A stretch of 64,000 nucleotides of DNA from Nitrosomonas mobilis (lineage in GTDB: Bacteria; Pseudomonadota; Gammaproteobacteria; Burkholderiales; Nitrosomonadaceae), in assembly GCF_900103035.1 (NCBI RefSeq), contig NZ_FMWO01000057.1, forward strand, positions 1-64,000. The letters are read 5' to 3'. Each line of letters starts with the position of its first letter. Position 1 is the stretch's first letter. The position numbers and the translations under genes are program-made. A model generated the notes under the pieces. The model made no database searches and was not told the DNA's origin. It worked only from the letters and a program-made list of their open reading frames with translations. Positions 9,713-20,500 of this stretch are shown here, one piece after another.

Positions 9713-11698
9713 ATGAGCCAGTTTGAATACCTTAGAAAGCAGATGATCGATACCCAGTTATCTGCACGCGGACTGCACGATGAAACGGTTTTGAACGCAG
9801 TGACTGCGGTACCGCGCGAAGATTTTGTTCCGACAGAACTGGTGGAGTTTGCCTATAACGACTCTCCCCTGCCCATCGGCGCCAGCCAGACCATCTCGCA
9901 ACCGTATATCGTGGCCCTTATGACTGCCGCGCTCAACCTGCAGACGGGGGACCGCGTGTTGGAAATAGGCACCGGTTCAGGGTATGCGGCTGCCGTTCTG
10001 GCAGAAATAGCTGCCGAGGTTTACACGGTAGAACGGAACAAAATTCTAGCCGATTCAGCCCGCAACAGGCTTGCCGATCTCGGCTATAAGAATATTCAGG
10101 TTCTGCATGGCGACGGCACGCTGGGCTGGCCCAACCACGCCCCTTTTAATGCCATCATCGTCGCTGCGGGTGGTCCCGAAGTGCCCGAGACACTCAAACA
10201 GCAATTGGCTATTGGCGGGCGCCTTGTGATCCCGGTAGGCACCAGCTTGCAAACGCAGAAACTACTGCGCGTACGGCGTATCACAGAGCAAGAGTACATC
10301 GAAGAGGATATGGGAAGCGTCCGTTTTGTACCGCTGATCGGCGCCGCGGGCTGGGAGGATGAGACCGCTACCGCAGTTGCGACGGGAAATAGTGAAGCAT
10401 CCCTGCCTGAACTGATTTTTAAATCCAGTGAGCACTTTGCTTCAATTGATCATGTCAATCTGGACAAGCTACTGGCGCGCATCGGTGACAGCCGCCTCGT
10501 ACTGCTGGATGAGGCTTCACACGGCACGGCCGAGTTTTATGAAATGCGGGCGCGGATCACCCGGGAGTTAATCGAAAAGAAAGGCTTTACCATCGTTGCT
10601 GTGGAAGCCGACTGGCCCGATGCGGCACACCTCGATCATTATATTCACGACACCGCCCCGGACCCGATGCTAGAGAGCACACCGTTTTCCCGATTTCCGA
10701 CCTGGATGTGGTCGAATACGTCGGTGCTTGAATTCATTGACTGGCTCAGGGCTCACAACGAAAAAGTCCGCTCAACTGAAAACAAGGTAGGATTCTACGG
10801 TTTGGATCTGTACAGCCTGAGTTCTTCTATAGAAGCCGTTTTATCCTACCTGGATACAGTGGACCCCGAAACAGCGGAAGTGGCGAGAGTGCGCTATGGC
10901 TGCCTCACACCGTGGGCCAATGACCCTGCTTTGTACGGCCGGATGACCAGGACCAAAGAGTACCGGGCGTGTGAAGCCGGAGTGTTAGCGACCCTGCAGG
11001 ACTTGATGAAGAAACGCCTGGATTATTCAATAGCGAACTGCAAACAATTCTTCGACGCCAAACAGAATGCCCGCCTGATAGCCAATGCCGAGCGCTATTA
11101 CCGCACCCTGTACTACGCCGAAAACAACTCGTGGAATCAGCGCGACCGGCATATGTTCGAGACGCTGCAATCGGTGATGAAGTTCCGAGGCCCGCAGTCA
11201 AAAGCGGTAATCTGGGCACACAACTCGCATATTGGCGATGCGCGGGCAACCGAAATGAGTGCGCGCGGTGAGTTCAACGTTGGTGAATTAGTGCGGAAGC
11301 AGTATGGTGATGCTGCGTATATTATAGGTTTTGGTACCGATCACGGCACAGTCGCGGCCGCCTCAGAATGGGGTGGCCCTATGGAAATCAAGCAGGTGCA
11401 GCCAGCGCACATCGACAGCTATGAACGTATCTTCCACGACGTCAACACCGACAACTTTCTGTTGCCATTGCGTTACCCGCTACAGGAAATCACACGTCAA
11501 AAATTGCTTCAGGAGCGATTGCAGCGTGCTATCGGTGTTATCTACCGGCCTGAAGCGGAGTTGCAAAGCCACTATTTCTACGCTTCACTACCGCATCAGT
11601 TTGACGAATATATCTGGTTTGACGAAACCCGAGCGGTTGAACCCGTAACCAGAAAAACCACAAAAGGAACACTGGATACGTTCCCCTTCGGCGTTTAG
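9713..11698 (+). CDS. pcm: L-isoaspartate O-methyltransferase fused to erythromycin-esterase-like domain
   Basis: A 661-residue two-domain protein. Residues 1-215 are a Pcm repair methyltransferase: SQTISQPYIVALM (58-70) and SAM motif I VLEIGTGSGY (82-91). It methylates isoaspartyl residues in damaged proteins. Residues about 235-655 match the erythromycin-esterase/EreA-like fold: LLDEASHGTAEF (264-275), VAVEADWPDA (295-304) and WAHNSHIGD (about 500), carrying the conserved Glu and His. Pcm alone is about 210 residues, so this is a true fusion in one frame. A CAGGAAATTGTT leader gives a good ribosome site at the ATG. The fusion occurs elsewhere in proteobacteria from memory; the esterase-like half is not shown to hydrolyse macrolides. 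It is monocistronic here. Confidence 0.9.
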   Translation: MSQFEYLRKQMIDTQLSARGLHDETVLNAVTAVPREDFVPTELVEFAYNDSPLPIGASQTISQPYIVALMTAALNLQTGDRVLEIGTGSGYAAAVLAEIAAEVYTVERNKILADSARNRLADLGYKNIQVLHGDGTLGWPNHAPFNAIIVAAGGPEVPETLKQQLAIGGRLVIPVGTSLQTQKLLRVRRITEQEYIEEDMGSVRFVPLIGAAGWEDETATAVATGNSEASLPELIFKSSEHFASIDHVNLDKLLARIGDSRLVLLDEASHGTAEFYEMRARITRELIEKKGFTIVAVEADWPDAAHLDHYIHDTAPDPMLESTPFSRFPTWMWSNTSVLEFIDWLRAHNEKVRSTENKVGFYGLDLYSLSSSIEAVLSYLDTVDPETAEVARVRYGCLTPWANDPALYGRMTRTKEYRACEAGVLATLQDLMKKRLDYSIANCKQFFDAKQNARLIANAERYYRTLYYAENNSWNQRDRHMFETLQSVMKFRGPQSKAVIWAHNSHIGDARATEMSARGEFNVGELVRKQYGDAAYIIGFGTDHGTVAAASEWGGPMEIKQVQPAHIDSYERIFHDVNTDNFLLPLRYPLQEITRQKLLQERLQRAIGVIYRPEAELQSHYFYASLPHQFDEYIWFDETRAVEPVTRKTTKGTLDTFPFGV

Positions 11699-11793
11699 AG
11701 TCTGCCAGCGATGCCGGAGGCAACCCGCTTGGAAACCTGCGGAGTGGAAGAGTATTCCTGGTACTCGACCACAATAATTCGCATGAGACGTTG

Positions 11794-11990
11794 CTAATGT
11801 GATTTGTCGACTGCTCTTACCATAATTTGCTTTGGCTTCACCTGGGACTCTTCATTCTTGGGTAAACGAATACTCAGGACACCCTTTTCAAGTAAAGCCT
11901 CCATTTTTGACTCATCAACACTACCGGCAACCGGCAGGCAGCGTCGGAGCAATCCAAAAATGCGCTTGTCCCTAAGAAAACTTGTCTGGG
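11794..11990 (-). pseudogene. Hsp20 (alpha-crystallin) small heat-shock protein, C-terminal stub
   Basis: The minus strand reads LPVAGSVDESKMEALLEKG, VLSIRLPKNEESQVKPKQI and MVRA, the end of the alpha-crystallin domain (family pattern VD..K..A...GVL.I.LPK.EE..PK.I.V). Only about 60 residues remain. The 5' part is cut at 11990 by a solo IS91-like end, so the gene start was removed at that junction. Confidence 0.75.
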
Positions 11991-12032
11991 CATAGGAAAA
12001 ATAAACGCCCTTTTTCATAAAAACTACATGTC
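11991..12032 (-). mobile_element. Very short solo IS91-like terminus
   Basis: Only the outermost 40 bases of the dispersed terminus remain (cataggaaaaataaacgccc, then tttttcataaaaactacatgt). The sequence then switches to unrelated DNA. It sits exactly at the cut end of the Hsp20 stub. Confidence 0.7.
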
Positions 12033-12086
12033 AAAATAATCGGTCAACTGATCTTTATTCAGACCATGACCTATCAGCGGAGCATT

Positions 12087-12805
12087 ATGATGAATGAAGA
12101 TCTCGACATCACAGGCTTAAACGGCCGAATCATTGACGTGATTAAAACGGACTTCCCAAAATTCCATATCACAGAGAAGAGCAAGGTGTGGCACCAAGTA
12201 GCCCTTGGATACCTCATGTTTTGGATGTGGAGATGGCCAAAAAATGAGAACGGAAAGAGAAAGTGGTCGAGCACATTCATGACGGAATTCACCACCACCA
12301 TGGGTTACGGAATGTACGTCACTGATATAAGCATTCTGACCAGAAGACGGTACTGGTGGACTATCGCCCACGAGTTCGTCCACATATCAGACATGGAAAA
12401 GTACGGCTCAATCCCATACTCCATCGCCTACCTCTTCCCACAATGTCTAGTCCTACTGGCACCGCTAGCCATCGGAACTATATGGTTCCCATCCATGATC
12501 TGGTTTCTTGCGTTCCTGGTTTCCGGGCTCCCTTGGCCGTCCCCGGAAGGTCACATCTGGAATGGAGAGGATATACAATGACCCTTGCTTGCAGATATTG
12601 GGAAACTGGCGGAATAGGAATCGAACACCTACCAATGATTATCAACAGCTTCACAGGCTCCGATTATTACTTCATGTGGCCATTCAGACGTTCAATTACA
12701 GCTAAATTTCAAGAGTCCTTGCGTAAGATTACGTCTGGAGAGATCCTTGAAGACGAAGTTTTCAGGAAGATCCATGATGCCTATCATGTAAGTCTAAATA
12801 ATTAG
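12087..12805 (+). pseudogene. Putative HExxH metalloprotein, phage-like, frameshifted
   Basis: From the ATG at 12087 (GCGGAGCATT upstream) the frame reads about 165 codons. They include WWTIAHEFVHISDMEKYG, a zincin-type HExxH signature, followed by two hydrophobic stretches (about 108-155). That frame ends at 12579. The next frame (from about 12545) continues coherently with RSHLEWRGYTMTLACRYWE, GSDYYFMWPF and GEILEDEVFRKIHDAY to 12805, so one frameshift near 12545 splits the gene. From memory, similar proteins with a MWPF tail occur in phages of aquatic bacteria; this is not confirmed. Function unknown. IS91-like ends flank it on both sides. Confidence 0.5.
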
Positions 12806-12837
12806 CATATTCAACAAGTTTAAAGGTCATGGAGTCG

Positions 12838-13165
12838 GAGAGTATAGGAAATATCAACGCCTTTTTTCATAAGAACCACATGTACTGGGAAACGGTTTGG
12901 TCGTCAACTTGACCAGGAAGTCACCCAAAATCCTTAAATTTGTTTTTGATCAGCAGCAAAAAGTGTTGGTTTCAGGCACTTTTCGCTATTTATGTGAAAG
13001 ACACTCAAGGGTAAAGATCAGCCCAGTGATGAAGAGAACTGATAGGAGCAAGCACGGGATCAGGTTGGCTCGAACGGATCAAAGATTTACGCAGGTTCTC
13101 CAGGCGGCACTCGGGAGAACAAGCCAGGATGGTCAAGAATTTTAGTGATTGAGCCAGATTCCAGG
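12838..13165 (-). mobile_element. IS91-like transposase-3' end, solo copy
   Basis: The terminus is at 12843 with the complete shared body through gatgaagagaactgatagg to the caggttctccaggcggcac segment near 13105. No transposase domain follows. It is bordered on the right by the left end of an IS30-type element. Confidence 0.75.
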
Positions 13166-13189
13166 ATGGCGGCGATGCTTCTCAGGGGG

Positions 13190-13785
13190 CGGATTCAACT
13201 TTGAAGTGCAACCTTTGTAAGGAAGTTCAGGAGGCAAGTTGCGGTAGGTAGTATCGGAGCTTCTTAAACTACCAAGTAGAAGGAGCATAGATGAAACACT
13301 ACAAGCAGCTCACCAAGGAGCAACGATATCAGATTTCTGGTTTAAAAAAGGCGGGTTTGAATCAATCGTGAATAGCGGATGAAGTGGGCGTGAACAAATC
13401 GACTATTTCGCGGGAATTCAGGCGGAACAAAGGTTTGCGTGACTGGCATCCGAAGCAAACTCAGGAATTACGGGACGAGCGTCGAAAGCAATGCGCCAAC
13501 GCCCAGCGTTTATCATTGCTGGGCTGGACAGAAGTCGAGCGATTGGTTCGGCTGGACATGAGTCTGGAGCGATTGGTTCGGCGACTTGCTTTGGAAAGTG
13601 TGTTGCAAATTAGTCATGAGACGATCTACTTGCGCATTTATGCAGACAAGCGCCGGGGTATGATCAAAAATCGGACCAGCATTGACGAATGTCCAGAGAT
13701 TGTGGATCAGAAGAACCGCATAGGCGACTGGGAGGGCGACACCGTAATCGGCAAGAACCATCAAGGCGCAAGCCCATGCTGACGG
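13190..13785 (+). mobile_element. IS30-family element, 5' half
   Basis: The left end is ggattcaactttgaagtgca. An ATG at 13291 follows AGAAGGAGC. The transposase reads MKHYKQLTKEQRYQISGL, a TGA inside the HTH region, then IADEVGVNKSTISREFRRNKG, LQISHETIYLRIYADKRRG and GDWEGDTVIGKNH, where the first catalytic Asp (DWEGD) sits. The frame ends early in GASPC; the second half with the remaining catalytic residues and the right end is gone. A decayed IS30-type left end also occurs near 22058. Confidence 0.8.
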
Positions 13786-13829
13786 AACAGGTGCAAATGC
13801 AACACATCCGTGTATAACTGAGGGACGGA

Positions 13830-14025
13830 TAATACACTGGAGAAAATTGCTGCTATTGGCGGCGATCTCGGTTTGATTGTATTGGATAAAAAAGGAAATT
13901 ACACAATGCGTTTCAACACCAAAAGGATGTACTGGGAAACTATAGGAAGTGACGGCATCGCCCAAGTGGATATTTTCTCAGAGGCGGGAGCGCCGGTAGC
14001 TGCTTTCCCGGTTACTTTGCCGTGA
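13830..14025 (+). pseudogene. Isoaspartyl peptidase / plant-type asparaginase, C-terminal stub
   Basis: The plus strand reads LEKIAAIGGDLGLIVLDKKGN, YTMRFNTKRMYWETIGSDG and AQVDIF to a TGA at 14023. This matches the end of the beta subunit of Ntn-hydrolase asparaginases (pattern GG.GGLIALD..GN....FNT..M.RG). The catalytic Thr and everything upstream are missing, replaced by the truncated IS30 element. The Gly-Arg usual after FNT..M is changed to WE. Confidence 0.68.
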
Positions 14026-14173
14026 AAATCAATTGATAGGAATATTGGCGAGTATATGGTTTTTCCGTTGATTAAAGTCCAGGCGATACAAATATCAGCT
14101 TTTCCCCACTTAGGGCTTGCTGTCATATTGCGACTGCAAGCCTCCTTACTCCAGTGGGCCAAGCGTCATTTTT

Positions 14174-16951
14174 CTATTCTTCCAAAAACTGCCGAAGCAC
14201 ATACTGCAATATACCACCGTGTTTCACATACGCTACTTCAACAGGCGAATCCAGGCGCGCTATGGCTTTGAATTGAATGGTTGTCCCATCCGATTTCGTC
14301 GCGATGACATCTAGTTTTTTATTCGGCTCCAAGCCTGATTCGATGCCAATGATACTGATGACCTCCTGACCCGATAAACCGAGCGAATTCGCATTTTCGC
14401 CTGCTTCAAATATCAATGGCAAAACACCCATCCCGATCAAATTTGAACGATAGATGCGCTCGTAGGAGGTGGCAATAACCGCTTTGACACCAAGCAAACT
14501 AGCCCCTTTTGCCGCCCAATCCCTTGATGAACCAGAACCAAAGTCTGAGCCGGCAAGCACCACCAGCGGTATCTTATTTTCAACATACTTCATGGCGGCA
14601 TCAAAAACCGTCATCTCTGTATTGTCGGGAAAATAATTGGTATAACCGCCTTGCCTTGAAACAATTTCATTTTGGATAAACACGTTGGCGAAAGTGCCAC
14701 GCATCATCACTTCGTGATTGCCACGCCGTGAACCATAAGAGTTGAACATATTCCGTTCAATCCCTTCTGATATCAGATACTGACCAGCCGGACTATCTTC
14801 AGAGAAAGAACCAGCAGGAGAGATATGGTCGGTCGTGACAGAATCACCCAACTTTACCAAAACCCGCGCATTTTCAATATTGACGAGCGGCTGGGGTTCG
14901 GTGCTAATGTTTTTGAAAAATGGGATTTCCTTGATATAGGTGGAATCGCCCCTCCATTGATAGTCCAGGCCCGTCGGTGCCGGCAAATTTTGCCATTGCG
15001 CATCCCCGTCAAAAATTACACCATATTCTTTTGCGTAATCATCTTTGGTGGTCGATGATTCAATGACTTGCTGAATTTCATCTTGTGTGGGCCAGATGTC
15101 TTTCAAATATACTTCGAGGCCATTGGCATCTTTGGTGAGCGGGTCTTCCAGCAAATTGATGTCTACCCGCCCTGCAATGGCATAAGCGACGACGAGCATC
15201 GGCGATGCCAAAAAGTTCATCTGTATCTTAGGATGAATCCGCGCTTCAAAATTGCGGTTGCCACTCAATACTGCTGACACCACCAAATTGCTGTTGTCAA
15301 CCGCTTCTTCGATATGCGGTGGCAAGGGGCCAGAGTTGCCAATACAGGTTGTACACCCATAACCGACCACGTGGAATCGCAATGCTTCCAAATCTTTTAG
15401 CAAGCCCGCTCGCTCCAGATAGTTGGTGACCACTTTGGAACCAGGCGCCATTGAGGTTTTGACCCAAGGCTTGACATCAATTCCTCGGGCAACCGCTTTG
15501 CGTGCCACCAGGCCCGCCCCCAACATCACCGAAGGATTGGAAGTGTTGGTGCAGGAGGTAATCGCCGCCATCACAATCGAACCATCACTTAGTACATATT
15601 CCTGGTTGCCTTTTCGCACACGGACAGACTTCATGTTATGGTCTTCTACCGTCACCTCGACATCCTTCCGCTTGCTTTCAGATTTCAGGTTTTCAGTCCG
15701 GGCTGTCCCCGAACCGCCCTCTGCATACCAGTCTTCCCGGTCTTCCACGGACACATAAGTCCTCCCGTGGACTTTGTCCATTAAGTTACCAAATTGTCCT
15801 TTCAGGTCTTTTACCAGGATTTTATCCTGTGGTCGTTTCGGGCCTGCAACTGAAGGCTCCAGTTTGGACAGGTCTACCGAGATGACATCGGAATATTCGA
15901 TCGCTTCCTCGTTTTCTCGCCATAGCATATTCTGCTTGCAGTATTCTTCGACCAGGTCCAATTGCGCTTTTGTCCGGTTGGTTTTTTCCATATACCGGAT
16001 CGTCTGATCATCAATCGGGAAATAAGTAACCGTACAACCAAACTCGGGAGACATATTGGCAATCGTCGCACGGTCGGGCACAGATAAATGGTCGAGGCCA
16101 TCACCAAATACTTCTACGAAGTCATTTACGACACCGTATGCGCGTAGTTGTTTGGTAATTTCCAGGACCATATCCGTGGCAGTAATGCCTTCCGGAAGTT
16201 TGCCCGTCAATTTCAGACCAATGACTTTCGGGCAAGAAAAATAAATGGGTTGCCCCAGCAGTGCGGCCTCAGCCTCGATCCCGCCAACTCCCCAGCCCAG
16301 CACACCAATGCCATTGACCATCGGGGTATGCGAATCCAAACCGACCAAAGTATCGGGAAATGCCCAATTATCCTTTTCGACAACGCCTTTCGCCAAGTAC
16401 TCCAGGTTCACCTGATGGCAAATCCCCATGCCAGGAGGAACCACCGTAAAATCTTCAAAGGCATTTTGCGCCCATTTCAAAAATTCGTAGCGCTCGCTAT
16501 TGCGCTTGTATTCGTATTCGACATTCTTCTTATAGGCGTAGTCCGTCCCAAAATAATCAACTTGAACGGAGTGGTCAATAATCAAATCGACCGGCACCTT
16601 GGGATTAATTTTAGAACCGTCTTTTCCCTTCTTGATTGCTTCTGAACGAATGCTTGCAATGTCCACCACGGCGGGCACGCCAGTAAAGTCCTGCATCAAC
16701 ACTCTGCTCGGTTTGTAGGGGATAGATTTGTCACTCCCCTTTGGGTTCCAATTAATTAAGGTATCAAGATGCTCCTCATTCACTAGGAAACCATCGAAAT
16801 TACGGAGCGCATTTTCCAATAAAATGCGAATCGAAAAAGGGAGTTTTTTGACTTGTGGAAAAGCGTTGGCCACTTTCTCAAGACTTACAATGCTCAATTT
16901 TCCCTTTTTGGTTTGGAGGCTGTCCTGATATTCTTCTTTTCCCTTTTTCAT
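14174..16951 (-). CDS. acnA: Aconitate hydratase, AcnA/IRP type
   Basis: A 925-residue aconitase converting citrate to isocitrate in the TCA cycle. Cluster ligands are visible as Cys467 (SCTNTS) and Cys533/Cys536 (GCTTCIGN). Other family blocks are RVLMQDFTGVPAVVD (83-97), DSHTPMVNGIGVLGWGVGG (206-224) and, near the end, SDFGSGSSRDWAAKG plus SYERIYRSNLIGMGVLPL. Length is slightly above the usual 890-910. The head MKKGKEEYQDSLQTKKGK and Lys-rich surface look unlike typical proteobacterial AcnA and recall Bacteroidetes-type sequences, suggesting transfer (inference, untested). Transcribed alone; IS-type remnants lie on both sides. No interruption seen. Confidence 0.93.
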   Translation of the reverse strand: MKKGKEEYQDSLQTKKGKLSIVSLEKVANAFPQVKKLPFSIRILLENALRNFDGFLVNEEHLDTLINWNPKGSDKSIPYKPSRVLMQDFTGVPAVVDIASIRSEAIKKGKDGSKINPKVPVDLIIDHSVQVDYFGTDYAYKKNVEYEYKRNSERYEFLKWAQNAFEDFTVVPPGMGICHQVNLEYLAKGVVEKDNWAFPDTLVGLDSHTPMVNGIGVLGWGVGGIEAEAALLGQPIYFSCPKVIGLKLTGKLPEGITATDMVLEITKQLRAYGVVNDFVEVFGDGLDHLSVPDRATIANMSPEFGCTVTYFPIDDQTIRYMEKTNRTKAQLDLVEEYCKQNMLWRENEEAIEYSDVISVDLSKLEPSVAGPKRPQDKILVKDLKGQFGNLMDKVHGRTYVSVEDREDWYAEGGSGTARTENLKSESKRKDVEVTVEDHNMKSVRVRKGNQEYVLSDGSIVMAAITSCTNTSNPSVMLGAGLVARKAVARGIDVKPWVKTSMAPGSKVVTNYLERAGLLKDLEALRFHVVGYGCTTCIGNSGPLPPHIEEAVDNSNLVVSAVLSGNRNFEARIHPKIQMNFLASPMLVVAYAIAGRVDINLLEDPLTKDANGLEVYLKDIWPTQDEIQQVIESSTTKDDYAKEYGVIFDGDAQWQNLPAPTGLDYQWRGDSTYIKEIPFFKNISTEPQPLVNIENARVLVKLGDSVTTDHISPAGSFSEDSPAGQYLISEGIERNMFNSYGSRRGNHEVMMRGTFANVFIQNEIVSRQGGYTNYFPDNTEMTVFDAAMKYVENKIPLVVLAGSDFGSGSSRDWAAKGASLLGVKAVIATSYERIYRSNLIGMGVLPLIFEAGENANSLGLSGQEVISIIGIESGLEPNKKLDVIATKSDGTTIQFKAIARLDSPVEVAYVKHGGILQYVLRQFLEE

Positions 16952-17012
16952 ATCGCTATTCTATTTTATGATGGCTAGCAGAACACGAATGCACTCGAAT
17001 TCCGAATACATT

Positions 17013-17372
17013 CGTGTATAGGAAAAATAAACGCCCTTTTTCTTTTCATAAGAACCCAATGTACCGGGAAACGGTTTGGTCGTCAACTTGACCAGTAAGT
17101 CACCCGAAATTCTTAAATTTGTTTTTGATCAGCAGCAAAAAGTGTTGATTTGAGACTTTTTTCGCTATTTGCGTGAAAGATACCCGAGAGTAAAGGTCAG
17201 TCCAGTAATGGAGAGAACTCATAGGAGCGAGCACGGGATCAGGTTAGCTCGAACGGATCAAAGATTTGTGCAGGTGCTCCAAGCGGCACTCGCGGGTGTT
17301 GGGTGCTCGCTGATTGTTCGGCTTGTGATGCGATGGAGCCAGTCTCGGGTACCGCCCACCCATGCGGATCAC
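17013..17372 (-). mobile_element. IS91-like transposase-3' end, solo copy
   Basis: The terminus is at 17017 with a 5-base insertion (cttttcttttcataag) and the usual body to about 17300. The flank from 17300 to 17590 has no recognised gene; a plus frame near 17490 reads VHVTGIRITDVVSKEFYWE but could not be assigned. Confidence 0.72.
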
Positions 17373-17590
17373 CGCACGAAGGGCGTCTATAAGCACTGCT
17401 CTAGTGGAGTTGTGCAGCATGAGCCGGTTCGATGTCGCAAGGTTCGGTCAGTCCGTTAGTTTCGCACCAGGTTGCGGAGCCCCCCACACCCAAGCGTCCA
17501 TGTTACGGGTATTCGGATTACGGATGTCGTCAGTAAAGAATTCTATTGGGAGCGGGTCAACAGCACATCTTTTATTTTGAGGAATTCAGG

Positions 17591-20500
17591 CTAGCCTTGA
17601 GTATTCTCCGAAACACCATGCGCTTTCGGGTCGTGTTTGATAAGCGCACGTCCCGACAATTTGCGTAGGGCGACATAGAACACTGGTGTAAGGAACAGTC
17701 CGAACAGAGTTACGCCGATCATGCCTGCGAACACGGTAATCCCCGTGACTGAGCGCACCTCCGCGCCAGCACCAGTTGAGAGCACCAGCGGTACGGAGCC
17801 AGCAAGAAAGGCAATGGATGTCATGATGATCGGTCGCAAGCGGAGGCGACAAGCTTCCAGCGCCGCTTCAACGATCCCCCTGCCCTGGAATTCCAGTTCA
17901 CGCGCGAATTCGACAATCAGGATCGCATTCTTGCAGGCCAGGCCCATCAGCACGACCAGCCCCACCTGCACGAATATATTGTTGTCGCCACCGGTCAGCC
18001 ATACGCCGAGCAAGGCGGCACACATACATACCGGCACTATCAGGATGACGGCAAGCGGCAACGTCCAGCTTTCGTAGAGTGCGGCGAGCACGAGGAAGGC
18101 GAGCAGGACGGCAAGCGGAAATACAATCAGCTTTGCGTTGCTTTGTGTCACTTGTTGATAGCTCAGGTCCGTCCATTCGAGCATCATGCCGTCCGGCAGT
18201 ATTTCGCTGGCTTTTTCTTTGAGTTTGATGATCGCCTCTCCCGAGGATAACTGACGTGGATCCGAATCGCCAATGAGATCAGCAGCGGGATAACCGTTGT
18301 AACGTAACACCGGATCGGGACCATAGGTCGGCGTGATTGTCGTCATCGCGCTCATGGGTATCATGTCGCCATTATCATTGCGTACGCGCAATTTCTCTAT
18401 ATCTTCAATGCGTTGACGTTTCGCTGCTTCCGCCTGGACAAAAACGCGATAGACGCGGCCGAACAGATTGAAGTCATTCACATAGGCTGAGCCCAGGTAG
18501 ATTTGTAGCGTATCGAACAGTTCGCTCAGTGGTACGCTCTGCGCTTTGGCTTTGGTACGATCAACCTTGATTTCAAGCTGAGGGATATTTGCCTGATAAG
18601 CGCTGATCGGATAAGTAAACCCCGGCGTCTGCGCGATCGCGCTCTGGAACTTGAGAGTCGCATCCTGCAGTGCGCCATAACCAAGACCGGCGCGATCCTC
18701 CACGTACAGCGAGTAACCGGAACCATTGCCCAGCCCCTGGATCGGCGGTGGCATTAACGCGAAGGTGACACCCTCCTCAATAGAAGAAAGTTTTTCATTG
18801 AGCTCGGCGACGATAGCTTTGGCGCTACGGCTGCGCTGATCGAACGGCTTGAGGATGACATAGGCCACGCTGAAATTAGGTGTGTTGGTAAGCTGCAAGG
18901 CGTTGAGGCCCGCGTAGGGTGCAACTTTGTCCACACCGTCGGTGCCAAGTGCGATATCGACCATCTTGTGCACGACCTCGTCCGTGCGAGCGAGCGAGGC
19001 GCCCTCGGGCAGCTTGGCGCCAGTGAAGAGGTAGAGTTTATCCTGTGTCGGGATAAAACCATCCGGCACCGTGCGAAACAGCATTACAGTGCAGGCCAGC
19101 AGCATGAGGTAAATGCCAAACACGAGTCCGCGTCTTTTCAAGGCGAACCCGACGTTACGATGATAGCGATCGGCGCTATGCCGGAAGAAGCTGTTGAAGG
19201 GACGGAATACCCAGCCAAGCAAACTCTCCATCACGCGCGATAGCGCATCTTTGGGCGCATCGTGGCTTTTAAGCAGCAAGGCCGCCAAGGCCGGCGACAG
19301 GGTTAATGAATTGATGGCCGAAATCACCGTGGAAACCGCAATTGTCACGGCGAACTGCTTGTAAAATTGGCCGGTTACACCCGTCAGGAATGCCATCGGC
19401 ACGAATACCGCACACAGCACCAGCGCAATGGCTATGATGGGACCCGATACTTCCCTCATCGCCTGGTGCGCGGCAGCCAGCGGTGTCAGCCCTTCTTCGA
19501 TATTGCGCTCGACGTTCTCGACGACGACAATCGCATCGTCGACGACGATGCCAATCGCGAGCACAAGACCAAACAAGGTCAAGGTATTGATCGAAAAACC
19601 GAGTACGTATAACACGGCAAAGGTGCCCACTATCGACACAGGTACTGCAATCAGGGGAATGATCGAAGCACGCCAGGTTTGCAGGAAAAGAATCACGACA
19701 ATCACAACAAGTAAAATTGCTTCCAGCAGCGTAATCTGCACGGCGCGAATCGAATCGCGCACAAAAACTGTTGGGTCCCATACCGGATCGTAGGCGACAC
19801 CTGGCGGGAAGCGCGTGGATAACTCTTCCATCTTCGCGTACACCGAGTCCGCTACTGCCAGGGCGTTGGCGCCTGGCGAAAGGAAGATGCCTGTCGCGGC
19901 GGTAGGCATATTATCGCTATACGCACGCACCGTATAATTGCCGGAACCGAGTTCCACGCGCGCTACGTTTGACAGGCGCACCATTTCCCCATTCGGGCCG
20001 CTCTTCAGAATGATATCCCCGAATTCGGCTTCCGTGCTCAGCCGGCCGCGCACATTGATGGAAACCAGGAAATCCGGTTTGTTTGGCGAAGGTTCGGCAC
20101 CGAGCTGGCCAGCCGACACTTGCACACTCTGTTCGCGCAGTGCCTTAAGCACGTCGTTGCCGGTCAGGCCACGCGAGGCAACTTTATCCGGATCGAGCCA
20201 AATGCGCATGGCGTAATCGCCCGAGCCGAACAGCTGCACATCGCCGATACCGTTCAGGCGGGATAATTCATCCTTGACATGCAGTACCAGGTAGTTGCGC
20301 AAGTAGAGCGAGTCGTAGCGCCCATCCGTCGAAGTCAGGTTCATGTACATCAACGGCGTCGGGGATTGCTTTTGTGTGGTCACGCCATATTGCCGAACCG
20401 CCTCCGGCAGACGCGGTAGCGCCTGGCTCACCCGGTTCAGTACGCGCACTGCAGCGATATCCGGATCCACGCCAGGTGTGAAGGTAATCACTATCTGCAG

